Part shown: positions 61,526 through 64,000 of the stretch, piece by piece | Layout of the letters: each line of letters starts with the position of its first letter | Numbering within the stretch: the stretch's first letter is position 1 | From: AG-339-G14 sp902553315 | GTDB lineage: Bacteria; Pseudomonadota; Gammaproteobacteria; Magnimaribacterales; AG-339-G14 | Reading direction: 5' to 3' | NCBI GenBank assembly: GCA_902553315.1 | Contig: CACDKN010000001.1 | Location: forward strand, 310,001 to 374,000 | Length of the DNA: 64,000 bases | Made by a program: the position numbers and the translations under genes | The notes under the pieces: model-generated | What the model was told of the DNA's origin: nothing | Databases searched by the model: none | What the model saw: the letters and a program-made list of their open reading frames with translations, nothing else

Positions 61526-62865
61526 TAGTCGATGCTGAGAATATCCTTCAAGTAATTAATAGAAATTTTTCCTTCAAAAAAATTTGGCTCTTGCATGATT
61601 ATTTCTTGTAAATCTTTATTGGTCTTAATTCCATCTATGAAAAATTCTTCTAATGCAAAAGACATTCTTTTTATTGCTGACTTTCTATCATATGAGTGAG
61701 TACAAATTTTTGCGATTAAAGCGTCATAGTAAGGAGAGACCGTATACCCAGCATAAAGATGTGAATCTACCCTAACTCCAATTCCGCCAGGTGGATCATA
61801 TTCTGTAACCTTACCTGGAGAGGGTATAAAAGTTTCTGGATCTTCTGCATTTATTCGACACTCAATCGCATGTCCATTCTTTTTAATGTCTTTTTGTTTA
61901 ATTTTCAATTCATTACCTGCCGCTGTCTCGATCTGCAGTTTTACTAAATCAACGTTTGTAACCATTTCAGTCACTGTATGCTCTACCTGAAGTCTTGTAT
62001 TCATCTCAATAAAGTAGAATTCTGAATCTTTATACAAAAATTCAAATGTCCCAACACCCTTATATTTCATTTTTTTTAAACAATTTATGCAAAGATCAAA
62101 TAATTCATTTTTTTTGTTCTCATCTAAATCCCATGCCGGAGCTTCTTCGACAATTTTTTGGTTTTTTCGTTGAATTGAACAATCTCTTTCAAAAAAGTGA
62201 AGTGCATTTCCAAAATTATCTGCGATAACTTGAACCTCTATGTGACGAGGATTTTCAATAAATTTCTCTAAATAAATCTCATCACTTCCGAAACTATTTA
62301 AAGCCTCTTGTTGGGTAATTCTCATACTTGATAAAAGTTCTTCTTCTTCTCTTACAATCTTAATGCCTTTTCCACCGCCACCCGCAGCAGCTTTTATGAG
62401 AAGTGGGTAGCCAATTTCATTTGCAATTTCAATTGTTTCTCTATTTGTTGCAGAAACTCTCCCGCTTCCTGGAACACATTGTAATCCAGCTGATGTAGCC
62501 ATTTCTTTGGCAGAAATTTTGTTTCCCATTATCCTTATTGATTCAGGATCTGGGCCTATAAAAGTGTATCCACTGGCCACTACTTGATCAGCAAAATGAT
62601 CGTTTTCAGCCAGAAACCCAACTCCTGGATGAATTGCATCAACTCCGGATACTTCACATGCACTTATCAATGTTGGGATGTTTAAATAGCTTTTATTTGA
62701 TTGTGCTGGACCTATACAAATTGCTTCATCAGCCATTTTTACATGCTTTAGCTCTTTATCAGGTTCAGAGTAAACTGCTACCGATTCGATTCCCATTTCT
62801 TTGCATGCCTTTAGAACACGAAGAGCTATCTCACCTCTATTGGCAATTAATATTTTTTTAAACAT
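61525..62865 (-). CDS. accC: Acetyl-CoA carboxylase, biotin carboxylase subunit
   Basis: ATP-dependent carboxylation of biotin on AccB for fatty acid synthesis. ATP-grasp enzyme of 446 residues: KILIANRGEIALRVLKACKE at the N-terminus (partly), HPGVGFLAEN, the glycine-rich KAAAGGGGKGIKIV, RHIEVQVI, RDCSIQRKNQK, EMNTRLQVEHTVTEMV and the catalytic Arg in RINAEDP. It follows accB by 2 bp. Usually prmA comes next; here leuS follows. Confidence 0.96.
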   Translation of the reverse strand: MFKKILIANRGEIALRVLKACKEMGIESVAVYSEPDKELKHVKMADEAICIGPAQSNKSYLNIPTLISACEVSGVDAIHPGVGFLAENDHFADQVVASGYTFIGPDPESIRIMGNKISAKEMATSAGLQCVPGSGRVSATNRETIEIANEIGYPLLIKAAAGGGGKGIKIVREEEELLSSMRITQQEALNSFGSDEIYLEKFIENPRHIEVQVIADNFGNALHFFERDCSIQRKNQKIVEEAPAWDLDENKKNELFDLCINCLKKMKYKGVGTFEFLYKDSEFYFIEMNTRLQVEHTVTEMVTNVDLVKLQIETAAGNELKIKQKDIKKNGHAIECRINAEDPETFIPSPGKVTEYDPPGGIGVRVDSHLYAGYTVSPYYDALIAKICTHSYDRKSAIKRMSFALEEFFIDGIKTNKDLQEIIMQEPNFFEGKISINYLKDILSID

Positions 62866-62867
62866 TT

Positions 62868-63335
62868 TTAATCTATGATGAAAAGGGTTTGACCGAATTC
62901 AACAGGCTCTGCATCTTCAGGAACTATTTCTAGTATAGTTCCACTAAAGTCTGCCTTAACTTCGTTCATCATTTTCATTGCTTCAATGATACAAAGAACA
63001 TCCCCTTCATTTACCTTATCACCAACTTTAACAAAGGTATCTGCTCCAGGATTAGGCGCTCCATAAAAAGTACCCACCATAGGAGATTTAATTTCTTTTC
63101 CAGCAGCTACTTTAGGAATATCAGCTGGAAGATCATTTTTAACTTTATCTTCCTGTTGGTTTTCTGAACTAGTTTCTATAGATTTTTCAACAGGAATTTG
63201 TGGAACCATAGTCTGAGTGGCAACAGAACCAGATTTAACTAATTTTACTGATTCTTCACCTTCTTTAATTTCAATTTCGTTTAAATTTGAGCTTTCTAAC
63301 ATCTCAATTAATTTTTTAACTTTTCTTATGTCCAT
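62868..63335 (-). CDS. accB: Biotin carboxyl carrier protein of acetyl-CoA carboxylase
   Basis: Carries the biotin that shuttles carboxyl groups. The 155-residue protein has an N-terminal DIRKVKKLIEMLESSNLNEI segment, a flexible Pro/Ala/Glu linker (about 40-78) and the C-terminal biotinyl domain with GTFYGAPNPGADTFVKVG (thumb region) and EAMKMMNEV, where the first Lys is biotinylated. One base separates it from aroQ, in the aroQ-accB-accC order. Confidence 0.96.
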   Translation of the reverse strand: MDIRKVKKLIEMLESSNLNEIEIKEGEESVKLVKSGSVATQTMVPQIPVEKSIETSSENQQEDKVKNDLPADIPKVAAGKEIKSPMVGTFYGAPNPGADTFVKVGDKVNEGDVLCIIEAMKMMNEVKADFSGTILEIVPEDAEPVEFGQTLFIID

Positions 63336-63779
63336 CTACAAGTCTCCTATTTTTTTAATTGCAAAATTTAATGCGCTTATATAGCTTTCTTCACCTAATC
63401 CAGAAATTACTCCTAGAGCTATATCGGAAAAGAATGACTTTTCTCTAAATTTTTCTCTTCCAAATATATTGCTTATGTGAATTTCTATCATTGGTATGTC
63501 GACTCCTAAAATGGCGTCCCTCAAAGCCACACTTGTGTGAGTAAAAGCGCCAGGGTTGAAGAGAATAATTTTAACTTTTTCATTTTTAGCAGCCTGAATT
63601 CTATCTACAAGCTCGTGCTCAGCATTACTCTGAAAGCAGATAAGCTCTTCATTAAAGTTTTGCGCATGCTGAGCAAGGCTTTCTTCAATTTCTTTTAATG
63701 ATTTCTTTCCATAAATGTCCTCTTCTCTTGAGCCTAAGAGATTAAGATTTGGACCATTCAACAGGAGTATTTTTGACAT
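63336..63779 (-). CDS. aroQ: Type II 3-dehydroquinate dehydratase
   Basis: Dehydrates 3-dehydroquinate in the shikimate route, which also supplies chorismate for the trpE product. The 147-residue protein shows NGPNLNLLGSREEDIYG with the catalytic Tyr, FQSNAEHELVDRI, NPGAFTHTSVALRDA and IEIHISNIFGREKFR. Dodecameric in the family. It is upstream of accB, downstream of the DsbD-alpha-like gene by 52 bp, as aroQ follows dsbD in Pseudomonas. Confidence 0.96.
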   Translation of the reverse strand: MSKILLLNGPNLNLLGSREEDIYGKKSLKEIEESLAQHAQNFNEELICFQSNAEHELVDRIQAAKNEKVKIILFNPGAFTHTSVALRDAILGVDIPMIEIHISNIFGREKFREKSFFSDIALGVISGLGEESYISALNFAIKKIGDL

Positions 63780-63831
63780 TTTTAGTGATTTTATGAGATT
63801 TTAATATTAAATTCAAAGGAATTCGAAGAAA

Positions 63832-64000
63832 TTAGATGGAGATTCGTTTTGTTTCTTTATTAAAACAAATCTTATTATCGAAACAACCCTGATATTCTAA
63901 TTGAATTTGTTCATTCGAAACATAGTCAAAAGATTTAAAGCTAATAACAAAATTTTCGTCCAATATTTCTTGTTCTCCAAAAAATTTGTCTTTTTGAATT
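63832..64000 (-). CDS. DsbD N-terminal (alpha) domain-like protein, 3' end only
   Basis: The final 55 codons of a minus-strand gene that begins outside the window. The last residues, LEYQGCFDNKICFNKETKRI, align with the end of the periplasmic alpha domain of E. coli DsbD (YQGCADAGFCYPPETK), including the redox pair spaced C-x5-C. In full-length DsbD an eight-helix membrane domain and a thioredoxin-like gamma domain follow; here a TAA (63832-63834) stops translation immediately. Position before aroQ is that of dsbD in Pseudomonas. It is either a stand-alone DsbD-alpha protein or a rearranged or truncated DsbD. Confidence 0.8.
   Translation of the reverse strand, partial: IQKDKFFGEQEILDENFVISFKSFDYVSNEQIQLEYQGCFDNKICFNKETKRISI

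Overview
The window is a contiguous, visibly AT-rich and very compact stretch of a gammaproteobacterial chromosome. Nearly every gene has a recognisable gammaproteobacterial relative, and many clusters follow the gene order of Pseudomonas or E. coli. Examples are lptD-surA-pdxA-rsmA-apaH, amgK-murU, fis-purH-purD, gshB-tonB-ruvX, dnaG-rpoD-tRNA, pepP-ubiH, zapA-6S RNA-ygfA, rpmB-rpmG, coaBC-dut, proA-nadD-rsfS-mrdA-mrdB-mltB-dacA-dat, leuS-lptE-holA and aroQ-accB-accC. No gap exceeds about 200 bp and that largest gap is filled by the 6S RNA; genes often overlap by 1-10 bp, and I see no phage, IS or CRISPR. A streamlined marine lineage of the SAR86 type is my best guess from base composition, compactness, TonB receptor and HSDL2/ACAD11-type genes, but there is no rRNA here to confirm it.

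Layout. 1-7891 (minus): one long operon with LPS export (lptD), OMP chaperone (surA), pyridoxine (pdxA), rRNA and tRNA maturation (rsmA, cca), ApaH, a pteridine-reductase-like SDR and the start of an ACAD11-like kinase. 7962-15287 (plus): an HSDL2-like SDR, muropeptide recycling (amgK, murU), rpe, a DUF192 protein and trpEGDC. 15284-18921 (minus): a histidine phosphatase, fis, purH, purD. 18958-25257 (plus): rsmE, gshB, a TonB-like protein, ruvX, dnaG, rpoD and a CAU tRNA. 25277-28615: a Fur-box-controlled iron unit with an FTR1 permease and a TonB-dependent siderophore receptor, closed by the one clear intrinsic terminator. 28625-35941: a heme locus with a divergent 5-aminolevulinate synthase and a tightly packed hemC/D fusion-hemB-hemE-hemH-hemF-hemJ-orf62 operon. 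35945-45667: ubiH-like, pepP, a coiled-coil protein, zapA, 6S RNA, ygfA, ilvA, rpiA, then a minus-strand envelope/ribosome operon (rpmB, rpmG, maf, lnt, L,D-transpeptidase, glutathione peroxidase-like). 45745-57791 (plus, apart from dedA): coaBC, dut, an acyl-CoA ligase, proA, nadD, rsfS and the cell-elongation genes. 57748-64000 (minus): holA, lptE, leuS, accC, accB, aroQ and the end of a DsbD-alpha-like gene.

The most unusual region is 25-36 kb. Iron import under Fur control lies beside one gene for every step from glycine and succinyl-CoA to protoheme, using the Shemin (C4) entry enzyme that is typical of alphaproteobacteria rather than gammaproteobacteria, a HemC with a HemD-like C-terminal half, HemJ instead of HemG, and an unrecognised 62-residue gene closing the operon. 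A second theme is altered thiol chemistry in the envelope: LptD lacks the cysteines of the canonical inter-domain disulfides, a DsbD-alpha domain ends as a protein by itself, and the periplasmic glutathione peroxidase has lost its active-site Gln. Several normally conserved neighbours (apaG, folA, rpsU, yqgE, rlmH, rlpA, ygfB, lipB) are absent from otherwise intact clusters, which suggests genome reduction.
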